Assembly (NCBI GenBank): GCA_033964015.1
Contig: CM066912.1
Coordinates: forward strand, 10,885,399-10,949,398
DNA from: Scolanthus callimorphus
Taxonomy: Eukaryota > Cnidaria > Anthozoa > Actiniaria > Edwardsiidae
Length of the DNA stretch: 64,000 nt
Direction: 5' to 3'
In this document: in pieces, positions 1-10,049 of the stretch
Layout of the letters: the number at the start of each line of letters is the position of its first letter
Position numbering within the stretch: position 1 is the first letter of the stretch
Program-made: the position numbers and the translations under genes
Notes under the pieces: generated by a model
What the model saw: the letters and a program-made list of their open reading frames with translations, nothing else
Told to the model about the DNA's origin: nothing
The model's database searches: none

Positions 1-1047
1 CACTGCCATGAGCAAGGAAGTCTTTCCGCTGTTTGATGGTCCGATAAGGCATGGCACTCGCTGTTTATGGAATCTTCTCGGCTCAAAGAGACCAAGGTAG
101 TCTTTGCAAAATTGGACGATCTGAGCTTGCGTGAGGCTGTTCTCAAGGATTTCTATAAAGAACTTGGGACTGGGTTCTTGTTCATGGTTATACTCGATGA
201 ATGCCCTTGCTGATATGCGGCCAACATCGTTCGACTGTAATGCGGTTCGTGTAAATGTCCTCTGACTGAAAGACCAACACCATCCTGCGCTAACCTCAAC
301 CAAGTCGTTATTCATGTTGAGCTGGGAAATGGCTTGGCAATCTTGTTGCTCCAGTATTGGCTTAAGGCGAGACATATGCTTGAGTAATCTGTCCTTGAAA
401 GACGCATTGCCAGCTAGAGTATTCAAGAAACTTCCCACGCTGCACAATCTCTCATACGTGTACATTGCTCGTTCATTCCGCTTTAGGACTTGTCCTTTTC
501 TGTACGCGTACTCCAACTTTCTCATTGCTCGCTCAATGTCATTACACAAAATCGTAAGAGTATCACCAAGCTGTTTTGGAACTGGAACACTAGAGGTTGG
601 AACATCGAGTTTGAGATTGAAAACATCAAAGTGTAGACCGACATCTTTTAAGCTGGTGACAGCACTTACCAATCTTGTCCGGAATTGGTCGCTCGCGACT
701 ATCAGTCTTACGACGTGATCACGGGGAAATGGCTTGAAATATTCTCTTCTTTCTGGCTCAATGACTTCACATAAAAGTTCTTCCCAGTAATCTTCGAATG
801 ATTCTTTAACGACGTCTACCATCAAGTCATTCTTGTGGTCCTTCAGCAGTTGACATAATTTTTTCAGTATCTCGTTCCCACATTTCTTTGCAGAAGCACG
901 GGTCGCCTTCACTTCCACGTCACATTTTGTAAGTTTCTTGTGCAGGACAATTGCATCGACGGGTGCGCCATTAGGGGATTGGATAGCTACCCAATAGGTG
1001 ATCGCCGGGTAATACTTTTGCTTGACAGCAGCGCCAATGCCCGAGGA
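1..1047 (-). CDS. P-loop NTPase gene, internal exon (gene continues off the left edge)
   Basis: An open frame runs on the minus strand from 1047 to the window edge, about 349 codons with no stop. It begins right after a pyrimidine-rich acceptor (cttttcaccag), in phase 0 with the exon at 1175-1675. Near its visible end is a Walker A motif, GPSNSGKTS, after a basic stretch (RRFHKQRVPCLI). This fits a nucleotide-binding core preceded by about 500 residues of mostly helical, charged sequence. P-loops of this shape occur in superfamily 3 helicase-like replication proteins, but Walker B and the rest of the core lie outside the window, so that assignment is only a suggestion. The host or mobile-element origin is open. 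The frame is intact and spliced, which argues against simple decay. Confidence 0.6.
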
Positions 1048-1174
1048 CTGGTGAAAAGAAAAACTAACATTATTTAAATACCAACGGGGGGTTGACTCAC
1101 ACGACAATCTCCCCCTCATTACAGGGACAATCTAGCCTTTACCCTATCTTTGTGCTTTGTCAACTATTCCTTAC

Positions 1175-1675
1175 CTGTGGTAATTGAAATGAACTGCCCG
1201 TACACGATTCAATAGACGACTCAACTTGATCCTGATCTTCTTCACCTTCGCTTTGGGAGTCTTGTTCGCCATTGCCCTTGCTCTTCGTTGTGTGGAATGT
1301 AGAAATCGCAGAGAACAGAAAAGCAACTCCTTGCGTTCCCCCCACCACAACGTCACATTCGTTTCTCTTTTTGACAATTTCCCTCCATGCCGCTTGCATC
1401 CCTACAGCACCTCCACTTACGCGCCAGGTACATTTTACGCCGATAACGGAGCAGGAATTCTTGACAAGTGGAATTACATGAGCCAGTACTTTGTCCCTTA
1501 TAGCTGCGTTGTTTAACTGTCTAGCAGGTTTTGAAGCCGGCATTTCTATGGAGGAAGTTTTGCAATTACAATTAGCTTGAAAATTCACAATAGAGCATTT
1601 CTGTATCTGTGCAGTTTTGATAAGTGTAATATATTCAACATTCCTCATTAGGCAGGATTTTAGAGATGGAAACAC
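1175..1675 (-). CDS. P-loop NTPase gene, upstream exon
   Basis: An open frame ends at a consensus donor (CAG|GTAAGG, exon edge 1175) and joins in phase 0 to the exon starting at 1047, across a 127-nt intron. The first in-frame ATG is at 1675. A second, at 1543 (MPASKPARQLNN), is an equally plausible start, so the 5' end is unsettled. The encoded part has a globular stretch with several cysteines and then an acidic segment (SEGEEDQDQVESS). I recognise no domain in it. Both splice sites and the shared phase are visible in the sequence, and they are the main support that this is a real gene. Confidence 0.55.
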
Positions 1676-2215
1676 AAGTTGAGTCTATTGGAACTAAACA
1701 CTTTTCAGCAATGGATCTTCAGTTACAAAATGCAAAGATGCTGTTTTTATGTCACAGATACGTCTCTTAATGGCAGGATCTTAGAACTTTTGAAGCAAAT
1801 TGAGGGAGTAAATTTCTTACCTTTTCCCGCTGACTTCTTGCTTGTTGTGATTAGCAAAAGACGCTACTTGAACTTATATCGTTCCGAAGACCGAAGGAAT
1901 TCACATCATGGAAACAATAGCCTGTTGTCACAGCTACAAGTTCAGAATTTTGTCTCGTTCATTTTTTGCTTTTAATAAAGAGGGTTATGCAATTTGTCTT
2001 ATGCATAGAATGTACATTCCAGCAAACAATGGTAACATGGCAGATTATGTAACATGTTCTGAAAGAATGCACATTTAAGCAAAGCCAAAACCTTTTAGGA
2101 ATTCGAGTGCTTTGTAATCCGCCAAACCCGCTAGGGCCGATGATACTGTAAACACTTAAGGCATTGAACTCGTGCGCCCACATTACATAGCGCGCTAACA
2201 CTGAGGTTTCAACTA
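1676..2215. other. No recognised feature
   Basis: This stretch upstream of the minus-strand P-loop gene should hold its promoter. I see no clear TATA box, repeat or coding frame of note. A partial copy of the neighbouring repeat motif (gccaaacccgc) appears near 2124. Confidence 0.4.
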
Positions 2216-3360
2216 CATAAACTTATGTACCAAAGAGATCGGGTTTGGCGGATTTGACGGGTTAGACGGATTTGAACTGCAATATAGTTCAATACAGTCG
2301 AGGGGGGTAGTGTTGAGCACTTGAAATTCACCATACCCGCCAAATCCGACAGAACCGGCCAATTTGCCACAGGTACTTATGTTGCATGGTGGTATTCCTG
2401 TGTTTTCAACTACATGAACTCGTGTACCAAAGAGACCGGGTTTAGGGGATTTGACGGGTTTGACGGATTTGAACTGCAATATAGTTCAATACAGTCAAGG
2501 GAGGGTAGTGTTACCTAGTGGTAACCCTGTGTTTTGAACTACATGTACTTGTGTACCAAAGAGACCGGTTTTGGCGGATTTGACGGGTTTGACGGATTTG
2601 AAGCTCTCTTTTATTCAAATCTAATTTTTAATAAATGATTAGATATATATCATAAATTATAATTTATTCTATATAATTTATAATATAGAATAAAATTAAT
2701 AATATAATAATACTTAATAATATAATAATATATATTTTATTATATATAATTTATAATATAAAATATATTTAATCATATAGTTAATCATATATCTAAATTA
2801 TATTAATTAGAAGTTAAATCCGTCAAACCCGCCAAATCCGTCAAAACCGGTCTTTGTGTTGCACAAGTTTATGTACTTGAAGACACAGGGTTACCAACAT
2901 GTAACATTGGCACTTGGGTGTAGTTTAGACGGGAAACAGGCTCAAATCCGTCAAACCCGCCAAATCCGTCAAATCCGGTCTCTGTGTTGCTGAAGTTCAT
3001 GTACTTGAAGGCACAGGGGTACCACCATGTAACATTGGCACTTGGGTGTTTGACTTGTGTTGCACACTGTCCGGTTCTGTCGGATTTGGCGGGTGTAGCG
3101 GATTTGAAATGCCCAACACTACCTCATCCCTACTTTCTGAACTTACAGTTTTTCCTTAATTGAATATATTAAAAAAAACATAATATATTCACTCAGAATA
3201 AAACTGTAAGTTCAGGAGGGCACTAAATCCGCCATACCCTCCAAATCCGAAAAAGCCGGTCAATGTGTAGCACCAGTCAAACATCCAAGTGCTTATGTTA
3301 GATGGTGGTAACCATGTGTTTGACGGATTTGACGGGATTGAAGGTTATCAAACTGGAATC
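2216..3360. repeat. Inverted cluster of GACGGATTTG-type repeats around an AT-rich core
   Basis: At least three forward copies of a unit (around 2230-2275, 2410-2480, 2545-2601) carry GACGGGTTTGACGGATTTG after a conserved ACCAAAGAGACCGG stretch. Around 2818-2860 and 2943-3000 the same unit occurs reversed (CAAATCCGTCAAACCCGCC, then CCGGTCTCTGTGTTGC). Further degenerate copies lie at 3060-3110 and 3225-3350 in both orientations. Between the arms is a 190-bp stretch of almost pure A/T (about 2620-2815). The whole is a large imperfect palindrome. Its reading frames (GFDGFDGF and similar) are by-products of the repeat. Confidence 0.8.
3137..3215. repeat. Short foldback (hairpin)
   Basis: The arms CTGAACTTACAGTTTT and AAAACTGTAAGTTCAG flank an A/T-rich loop containing two TAATATATT-like segments. 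It sits inside the GACGGATTTG repeat cluster. Confidence 0.7.
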
Positions 3361-3639
3361 AGAGATCTTTTGCATACCCATTAATTAGCTATGAAGCTTT
3401 AAAACAGAGATTGGAACCTTTGGTCCTTACTATAATGTTCCTATATTTTTGGTGCCTCTCAGAGGAAAATTGCTTACAAAATACACATGCGATTTTTCCA
3501 GTGCTTTTAGTTATGGTAACTGTTGCACAAGGGTCCAACTAACATTAGTTCATTGCGCTTTGAAAGATAGCCCTCGCGTTTCCGCTCAACAACGTTTTAG
3601 AAGCGAAAGGAACATCAATTTTGGGGAATGATTATTATT

Positions 3640-3775
3640 ATTACTATGATTGTGATTGTGATTGTGATTGTGATTGTGATTGTGATTGTTATTGTTATTG
3701 TTATTGTTATTGTTATTGATATTGATATTGTTATTGATATTGTTATTGTTATTGTTATTGTTATTGTTATTGTGT
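3640..3775. repeat. Microsatellite, 6-bp units (TGATTG then TTATTG)
   Basis: About 20 tandem 6-mers drift from GATTGT to ATTGTT and ATTGAT variants. It is simple sequence with no coding meaning. Confidence 0.9.
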
Positions 3776-3872
3776 GCACCGGAACGCCTCTCTCATGTTA
3801 AGCAAGATGCTCCCTAATTTGTATTTGTTTAATTTTCCGCCGCTAGCTCTATACAAATGAAAGAAAAGTTGC

Positions 3873-4176
3873 TTACAGCTGTTTCAGGTATCAGGCGACC
3901 CAGCGCATTCAAAGCATCGAGAGGGCTTTTGGCAGTTGGCTTTTCCCTGCTAGTCAATCAAACCATGTGAGCCAATCATATTCTTGCCTAGTTTCGCTTA
4001 GTGCAGTGAATTGGCTTCTGTCGCGACATGTCTCGCAAGGAAACCAATCGAATGCACTGAGTAAGGATATGATTGGCTCACACGGACACGGATTGCTTTG
4101 ATGGACAGCACAGAAAACCCAACTGCCAAACTCTGGCGGCAACGGCGAAGTTGCGTGTTACCTGAAACAGCTGTAA
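3873..4176. mobile_element. MITE-like foldback element with 18-bp terminal inverted repeats
   Basis: The termini TTACAGCTGTTTCAGGTA (3873-3890) and TACCTGAAACAGCTGTAA (4159-4176) are perfect inverted copies. The similarity continues inward imperfectly: GGCAGTTGG...TTTTC and GTGAGCCAATCATAT occur in both arms. It is about 304 bp with no coding capacity. No convincing target-site duplication is visible. A non-autonomous DNA transposon is the simplest reading. Confidence 0.75.
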
Positions 4177-4344
4177 AGAATGTTCGAAACTATTAAAATG
4201 TACCGCAACTTCACACGTCTTCTCTTTTGTTTTGTTTTTATAGTAGATTGCAAATCCTTGACGAACCTTCAACTCGAGGTTGTGATTTAGCATTGTAAAT
4301 GAAAATTATAAGCTGTTAATCAACCCCCCACACACCACCACCCA

Positions 4345-4425
4345 CCAACACACCTCTAGTACCCCCACCACACCCTAGACTGCTAGCAGCCCCTACTTTG
4401 GCACGTCCCCAGAGAGATGGGCCCG

Positions 4426-4457
<32 letters not shown>

Positions 4458-4620
4458 ACCACCACCACCACCACCACCACCACCACCAACACACCTCTAG
4501 TACCCCCACCACACCATAGACTGCTGGCAGCCCCTACTTTGGCACGTCCCCAGAGATGGGCGCGAACCCCCGACGAACGCCAGAGGAGCGCCGAAGGTGC
4601 AATGACACCCCACCTCTAGT
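4345..4620. repeat. Direct duplication around a poly-C / ACC tract
   Basis: A roughly 75-bp segment containing ACACCTCTAGTACCCCCACC and GACTGCT(A/G)GCAGCCCC occurs at about 4350-4420 and again at 4490-4560. Between the copies lie about 30 C residues and an (ACC)n run. The proline/threonine-rich frame across it is an artefact of the simple sequence. Confidence 0.8.
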
Positions 4621-4652
4621 ATTTGAACATGAAGGCCTTTGCAAATTAGTAG

Positions 4653-4976
4653 CATTCTCGTACCCAGAGCTCCCCGGCTCGTTATCTCGCGGGGGAGGCT
4701 CTGGTGACATCCATTGACGCATGCGTAAAAAAAAAATAGTGGGTTTATGCCTTGCAATTACTTTTAATTACGTTCAAGTCGAAGGCATAGGTTGGAAACA
4801 CGACTAGGAAACGAATGCAGGTGTTATTTTGACAGATATGTTTTTATAAAGCGAGATTAAGCTTCTTTTATGTACGTGTGCGCGCCATTTCAGCCAATCA
4901 GCGAAGGTCCTCAAATGGATATCACCAGGGCCTCCCCTGCGAGGCGACGAGCCGGGGAGCTCTGGGTTCGAGAATG
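4653..4976. mobile_element. MITE copy 1 (Mutator-like, 9-bp target duplication)
   Basis: The termini CATTCTCGTACCCAGAGCTC and GAGCTCTGGGTTCGAGAATG are inverted copies, and the arms continue inward (CCCCGGCTCG...GGGGGAGGCTCTGGTGACATCCA). The flanks are aattagtag on the left and aactagtag on the right, a 9-bp duplication with one mismatch. A 9-bp target duplication is typical of the Mutator superfamily. It is 324 bp and non-coding. Confidence 0.85.
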
Positions 4977-5316
4977 AACTAGTAGATGCTATTAGGTTGT
5001 GCATTTTATTCCTTTTATCTAGCGCAGCCGTGCATTTTCGGATTGAATTCCCAGGAGGGAATTTTTATATTTAAATTGAGATTTGTCAACGACGTGCTAT
5101 CATGCGAAAACCGAATTCAATTTGTTTTATTATTCAGCCACCACATTTCGTACCTAACTAAACGAAGTCGACGATGAGGCCTTGCACGGAGCAACGGTTT
5201 TTTCAAATCCAGCTTATGTCCATTGGTAAAAGCGCCTCGACTTGAGGTTATATTGGTAGTAGGCATTTGGAGCGTAATTCGAACATGGCCTATTCAAATA
5301 TTCAAAGTTGATGTTT

Positions 5317-5700
5317 AGAAATCCTGAGTATGATCTCTCGGCAAAAATCATAACAGATTCAACTAGAAAATTGACAAAATTTGCTTTCGGTTCTGAAATG
5401 AAAACCAACACAGTGACCAAACCTACCAATCCTAATGTGCAGTATGACGTCACGACCTGCGCTCCTTAGGTTGCGCACTCGTAGCCAATCAGAATCGAAT
5501 GGCATAACTGAAATATATAACATTACCTAAATCCTGTTGAGCAATTTGCACTTTCGGGAGTTACAGTAGCGTAACTTTGTCCTTACTAGATCAGCGCCTT
5601 TCTTGTTAGCTGTTAGGGGTGAATTTCATTCTTCCTGTTGAGCATCCGCGTTTATATGGGACTCCATCCCAGGCCCTCTCCTCCACGCCTTTGCACCTTC
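5317..5700 (+). repeat. Segment paralogous to 31945-32370
   Basis: Long stretches match the later copy. Examples are TCTCGGCAAAAA...ATAACAGATTCAAC, GCACTTTCGGGAGTTACAGT, TTAGCTGTTAGGGG and GGCCCTCTCCTCCACG. The pairing resumes at 6929-7020 against 32588-32700, after unrelated insertions. This marks the upstream end of the duplicated array unit. Confidence 0.75.
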
Positions 5701-5725
5701 ACACAACACAGCGGCAAAAATGTCC

Positions 5726-5935
5726 CTCGTCCCCAGGGTCTTCCCGATCGTTTTTCAAAATGGCCGTTAGCTCGGGAGAAGACCCTGGGGGAGGCTGAGT
5801 CACATGACTTTTTCGAAACAAGGGCAACCTCGTTCCCATGTCCTCAAACAGTGGTCATGTGACTCAGCCTCCCCCAGGGTCTTGTACTCGACCAACCGCC
5901 ATCTTGAAAATTACCCACAAGACCCTGGGGACGAG
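5726..5935. mobile_element. Double-palindrome foldback element
   Basis: The outer arms CTCGTCCCCAGGGTCTT (5726) and AAGACCCTGGGGACGAG (to 5935) enclose inner arms GACCCTGGGGGAGGCTGAGT and ACTCAGCCTCCCCCAGGGTC. Both arms also share TTCAAAATGGC / GCCATCTTGAA. It is about 210 bp, non-coding, and typical of a short inverted-repeat transposon. Confidence 0.8.
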
Positions 5936-6017
5936 ATTGATTTTGCACCTATAAACTGCCTGCTGCCTTACCTTAACCTAAATCCTTTTTCATTATCAAA
6001 TGTAAATAGAAAAACTC

Positions 6018-6238
6018 CATTCTCTTACCCAGAGCTCCCCGGCTCGTCTCCTCGCGGGGGAGGCTCTGGTGACAGCCAATGACGCATGCGCGAGATTTGT
6101 TACAGAGCCGTTGAGAGAAAGATCTTTCTGCGCATGCACCAACGTTCAAAACCAGCCAATCAGCAATGGTCCTCAAATGGATGTCACCAGAGCCTCCCCT
6201 GCGAGGAGACGAGCCGGGGAGCTCTGGGTACGAGAATG
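6018..6238. mobile_element. MITE copy 2 (Mutator-like, 9-bp target duplication)
   Basis: It has the same termini as the element at 4653 (CATTCTCTTACCCAGAGCTC and its inverse GAGCTCTGGGTACGAGAATG) and is internally shorter (221 bp). The flanks gaaaaactc and gaaaatctc form a 9-bp target duplication with one mismatch. The interior contains GCCAATCAGCAATGGTCCTC, which is also found in the rearranged copy near 40860. Confidence 0.85.
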
Positions 6239-6338
6239 GAAAATCTCTAATTGATGTTGTTGTAAAAAAGCATTTACCAAGCGCTAAAGATTCACTCCCT
6301 GTGAAATGAAAACAAAGAAAAAATCTACATAACATGAA

Positions 6339-6686
6339 TTTATTTATTTATTTATTTATTTACTAGCTTTTGCCCGAGGGCCGGGAAATCCTCACAGAGC
6401 GAGGCTCCAATGACGAGGCTCCCTTGTCAGTGTAGTGGGTTAGTATGTAAGTCCTACACTGAGGTTCAGGTTAGTGTAGTGCATGTGAGAGACTTGACCT
6501 ACGGTTTAACGTCCTTATCCGAGAAGACGCGAAGGTCTAACCATTTGCAGATATTAGAGCAAAGGCAGCACCTTCTCCTCAATTATTAGAAAAAGACCCT
6601 GAGTGTTGGCCCGGCCGGGGTTTGAACTCCCAACCTCCCGCACATAAGCCCGGCGCTCTACCACTGCGCTAACCGGTCGTCTCGTG
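6339..6686 (-). mobile_element. tRNA-derived SINE
   Basis: Read on the minus strand, the element begins with a tRNA-like head: A box TAGCGCAGTGG at about 6671-6661 and B box GTTCAAACC at about 6627-6619, spaced as in a type 2 RNA polymerase III promoter. A 240-bp body follows. It ends in a (TAAA)n tail at 6362-6339. The head has tRNA-like D-arm and T-arm sequence, but it is not a usable tRNA gene because the acceptor stem and anticodon arm are degenerate. No clear target duplication was found. Confidence 0.8.
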
Positions 6687-7709
6687 CTGTCATGGAAATT
6701 TGGAAAACGTAAGCTTCTGACACAAAACGTAAGGACAAAAATTGCAGAGCAGCTAGAAAATGATCATATCTTTCTCTGAACTTTTGCACCCCGCACTTTC
6801 CCGAGGCGAACATTAATGTTTAAAGTCAAAATTTATCGTTCGCTGTGTTATGTAGATATTTATAATTGTCTCATTTCACAGGGTAGGAATCCTTAGCGCA
6901 TGAATCTTTAGCGCGTTTTGCCTCGTTGTCCACTCACACCATTCTCCATAATATATAGCCCTTGATTAGTGACACAAGATGATTCTAAAAATGGCATGCT
7001 GCATATTGAAATATTGATCTTAGGGGGCAGGCGACTCGTTTTTGTTTAACTGTTCAAAGGGGCACTCTCATTAGAGTGGTTTTTATCCGGCTGTGAAATA
7101 GATACTAACAGAAACATTTAACTTAGTTGAAACGTGTAACAAACATACATTACTTTAGTGCCAAGCTGCGGAATATTCGCAGAATAAACAATTTAACAGA
7201 TTTTGAAAATAATGTTGCTGCAAGACTTCGAGATGTTAAATGTTAGTATATTATCACTTACCACTGTTGCTCTACTTTATATGAGCGAAAAATAAAACAT
7301 TATGAAGAGGAAACCTACTTGGGTTAGCAGTCGAGAGTTCATTATTGACCAAATATGGTCATAAATTCATCTCGAATAATCCACAGCTTGGTTCGCCGTT
7401 ACTATGTTTCAACTCACTTATATGTTTCTGATACTAACAAATACGCACTACTATTATCAAAAGGATGGAATGGGATTGCGAGTTCGATTATTTGCTTGTC
7501 AGCAAGGCACCATGAATATTTCATATCATCTCCAAAAGGTCAATTCCAAGATTAATAAGTTTCATTGAAAATCACAAATATCTTTATGTTTTCAAGCCTT
7601 ATGTAAACGAGCAGCGGAATTATAGATAAGGCATAGAGAGTTTCCAAACCTGTTCCATGTTCCTCAATTCATCGATAACTGTTTTCATTTAGTTATCTGT
7701 AATTTTCTG

Positions 7710-7752
7710 ATGCTTTTAACCCTGTATAAATAAAGACTGTCTTTGTCTATGA
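7710..7752 (+). repeat. LINE 3'-end-like tail inserted upstream of copy 1
   Basis: CCTGTATAAATAAAGACTGT followed by CTTTGTCTATGACCATGTCT interrupts the region that is continuous in array unit 3 (34530-34550). Unit 2 has the same insertion with (TCTATG)n at 12850-12892. The insertion therefore predates the split of units 1 and 2 but is absent from unit 3. Confidence 0.6.
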
Positions 7753-7901
7753 CCATGTCTATTTACCGCATTTGCAAGACAAGTTTTATCATGTTTTTGA
7801 TTATATATGCTACAAATGATTTTGCCATTCGGGATTTCTTATCGATAACGAAAAGCCCAACATCAAAGCAGAAAAGGGAAGAAAATCGAAGAAAGAGAGC
7901 C

Positions 7902-7985
7902 ATGAATCCATTTTCAATTTCTTTGTTGCTACTCATAGTGGGGATTGCGGTTTGTACTGGAGTGCCGCAAAGCAAATCACACGCA
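7902..7985 (+). CDS. First exon of an unknown secreted protein, copy 1
   Basis: The ATG opens a 28-codon exon beginning MNPFSISLLLLIVG and continuing through CTGVPQSKSHA. It has a short polar N-end, a Leu/Ile/Val core and a small-residue cleavage region, which is a good secretory signal peptide. It ends in phase 0 at GCA|GTAAGTGG, a strong donor. Two paralogues with the same design lie at 13026 and 34669. I could not place a second exon with confidence, so the mature product is unknown. A short candidate after the acceptor near 8757 would add only about 12 residues and is not conserved. Confidence 0.5.
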
Positions 7986-9035
7986 GTAAGTGGAATCATG
8001 TGCCCAATTTTAATGAAAACGAAGAAAAAGAATGCGAGAAAGAGGAAACGTATTTTAAAACTAGATGTATGACTGAGTTCCTGACGTATGAAAAATGGGG
8101 AGAAATTATAACATGGTTAGCCAAACCACTGCAGTGACAGAGCTCAAATTTGAAAATTAAGTTTGACAGAGTTGAAAACTTACAGTCGACTCCGTAGATA
8201 TACTGAAATATTGAAAAAAGTAAGGGAAGGATTTTAACACTATATAGCGTTGACCAAAATGCCTTTGTTCCGACTATTTTGAAAAAATATAGAGCTGTGA
8301 CTGATTTGATTTCTCCGAAAGGAATATGATCGGGTCCGACACGAACACGTCTGATACAATGCAACAGAATCTTCTTCGAAAACGTAAAGCATAAACTGTT
8401 AAATCCTACTAAATAAAGCCAAATAAGCTGTTAAAAACTGCATGATGTTTAGTCGTGAAACCTCATTTCACAACACAAAATTGTTCTCCATCGTTAACAA
8501 GCGACAGCTTGTTTAGAGTAGATAGCTTTGCTTTGTTTTGTTTTGTTTTGTCAACATTATCAATAATTTGCTCATTTTGTTCATATGGATTGCATGTATT
8601 CCCTTTTGGAAAACATCACCTGAAAATGTACAAAAGAAGGCAGTCTGTTTGTTTACACTGATGAGAAAATTGAGATATGTTTAATTTAACTTACTTGTAT
8701 TGCTGTGTAAAAAATACTTTTTCTTGCAACAACCGAGCTTTTTCTTTTAGGTGGACCTCTCTTTCTGGTACTTCAATGATATTTTTTAGATTCGTAAATG
8801 AAAAAAATGATGAGAAAATTGAGATATGTTTAATTTAATTAACTCGTGCTGCTGTGGAATAATTCATCTTGCAACAACCGAGTTATTTCTTTTTAGTGGA
8901 CTTCTTTTTCTGGTACTTCCATGATATTTTCTGCATCCGTTAATGAAAAAAACAGTTATTTCATAATACTGAGTACTAATCAGTCGAAAAAGAGATCAGA
9001 GAGTGTTTTCCAAGCTTTTGAAGCCACTGTTTATG

Positions 9036-9475
9036 GAGTCCTAAAGTGATGACGTCACAAAAATGAAATTTTCGATTTAGCAATATGCGTCCCTTGATTT
9101 CGAGAGGTCTGTGTAACAGCAGTAGAATTAGAAATCATAGACTTATGATGACATCTTTATGTTTCTTCATTATTTAATAAAAAAGTGACATATTTCGAAA
9201 GGCCATATCGAATGATAGCTACACACCAAAAATGAGGCAAATTGGTTGCAACGCGACCGAGATATGGCCCGCTGAATACCTGTATGTTTGGTTCAGTTCA
9301 AAACCGAGTCCAAAATACAGTGAGTTTGTTAAAGAAAATTATGTATTCAGCGGGCCATATCTCAGTCGCGTTTCAACCGATTCAGCTCATTTTTTGCATG
9401 CGACGTTGTAGTTGGTCTTCCATTATTCGAGGACAAAAATCATTCGAAAATTTGTGACGTCACACTTTAGGACTC
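9036..9475. mobile_element. MITE with GAGTCCTAAAGTG termini, inserted in array unit 1
   Basis: The terminal inverted repeats are GAGTCCTAAAGTGATGACGT (9036) and ACGTCACACTTTAGGACTC (to 9475). Inner inverted arms at 9247-9280 and 9344-9378 share GAGATATGGCCCGCTGAATA. Array unit 3 has the uninterrupted sequence (GTGTTTATTTGAGCGGTG at about 35880), so the insertion site can be read directly. The flanks imply a TAT (3-bp) or TA target duplication. Confidence 0.8.
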
Positions 9476-9489
9476 TATTTGAGCGGTGT

Positions 9490-9575
9490 TATAAAATGCC
9501 GGGCACGCGTGCGATCGGTTCGGAGTCACCGAGCTGTGATTAGTTTTCAGCACTTAATTCTATGTCTGAAAATAA
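9490..9575 (+). promoter_or_regulatory. Possible TATA promoter and short exon in unit 1 (repeated in other units)
   Basis: TTATAAAATGCC at about 9489 is followed about 30 bp later by conserved sequence and a short ATG segment (ATGTCTGAAAATAAA), then a GT donor-like site. Unit 2 has the same layout near 14550-14650, with ATGTCTGAAAGCAAA and AAT|GTAAGC. In unit 3 (35890-36030, 37480-37535) the TATA-like sequence or the donor is changed. It could be a second promoter or an internal exon. The evidence is only positional conservation. Confidence 0.3.
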
Positions 9576-9694
9576 ACTTTCAATGTAAGACCGATAACCT
9601 TTTTTTTTATTCTTGATGGAATCGTATGAAATTTCTAAATCGAGGTGAGATCAAACGTTTGAAGTAAATTAAAATCATAATAAAAATAATTTGT

Positions 9695-9796
9695 TTAATC
9701 AAAACTAGTTATAGTATCCGAATTAAATGTTGGGGTCGAATACGTTTAATCAAAACTAGTTATAGTATCCGAATTAAATGTTGGGGTCGAATACGT
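9695..9796 (+). repeat. 51-bp tandem duplication
   Basis: Two adjacent identical copies of TTTAATCAAAACTAGTTATA...GGGGTCGAATACG are present. Array unit 2 has one copy at 14760-14815, so the duplication is specific to unit 1. Confidence 0.85.
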
Positions 9797-10049
9797 TTAT
9801 TGTATCGTATGAAATTTCAGTCCGTAGATTCCGTGGAAATCTACACTCAAAAATAGCACTCTTTGCGAAATCCAATCCCCTTCACTAAGCCTTGAAGCAA
9901 TTTTTTTTCTATCATCGATCATTAGGGAAAAGAGAAAACTTTAATTCATAAACTGTTTGTAATTGTACTAAATGTTTATGTAAAAAAAGTGTTCAGTCGT
10001 AAAACCTCATGTCACAAGGGTTGGGAGAGCTCAGACTACGTGTCGATTC

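Noticed and set aside
2213..2518. Gly/Phe/Asp- and Asn/Pro-repeat frames on both strands
   Set aside because: They are translations of the GACGGATTTG repeat; overlapping frames on both strands are equally open.
4398..4619. Proline/threonine-rich frame
   Set aside because: It is created by the poly-C and ACC tracts.
6605..6685. tRNA-like sequence on the minus strand
   Set aside because: The promoter boxes fit, but the acceptor stem and anticodon arm are poor and a body plus (TAAA)n tail follows, so it is a SINE head and not a tRNA gene.
8757..8800. Candidate second exon (VDLSFWYFNDIF then stop) for secreted copy 1
   Set aside because: The acceptor looks good, but the equivalent positions in units 2 and 3 give unrelated residues and shifted frames, so it is not supported as coding.
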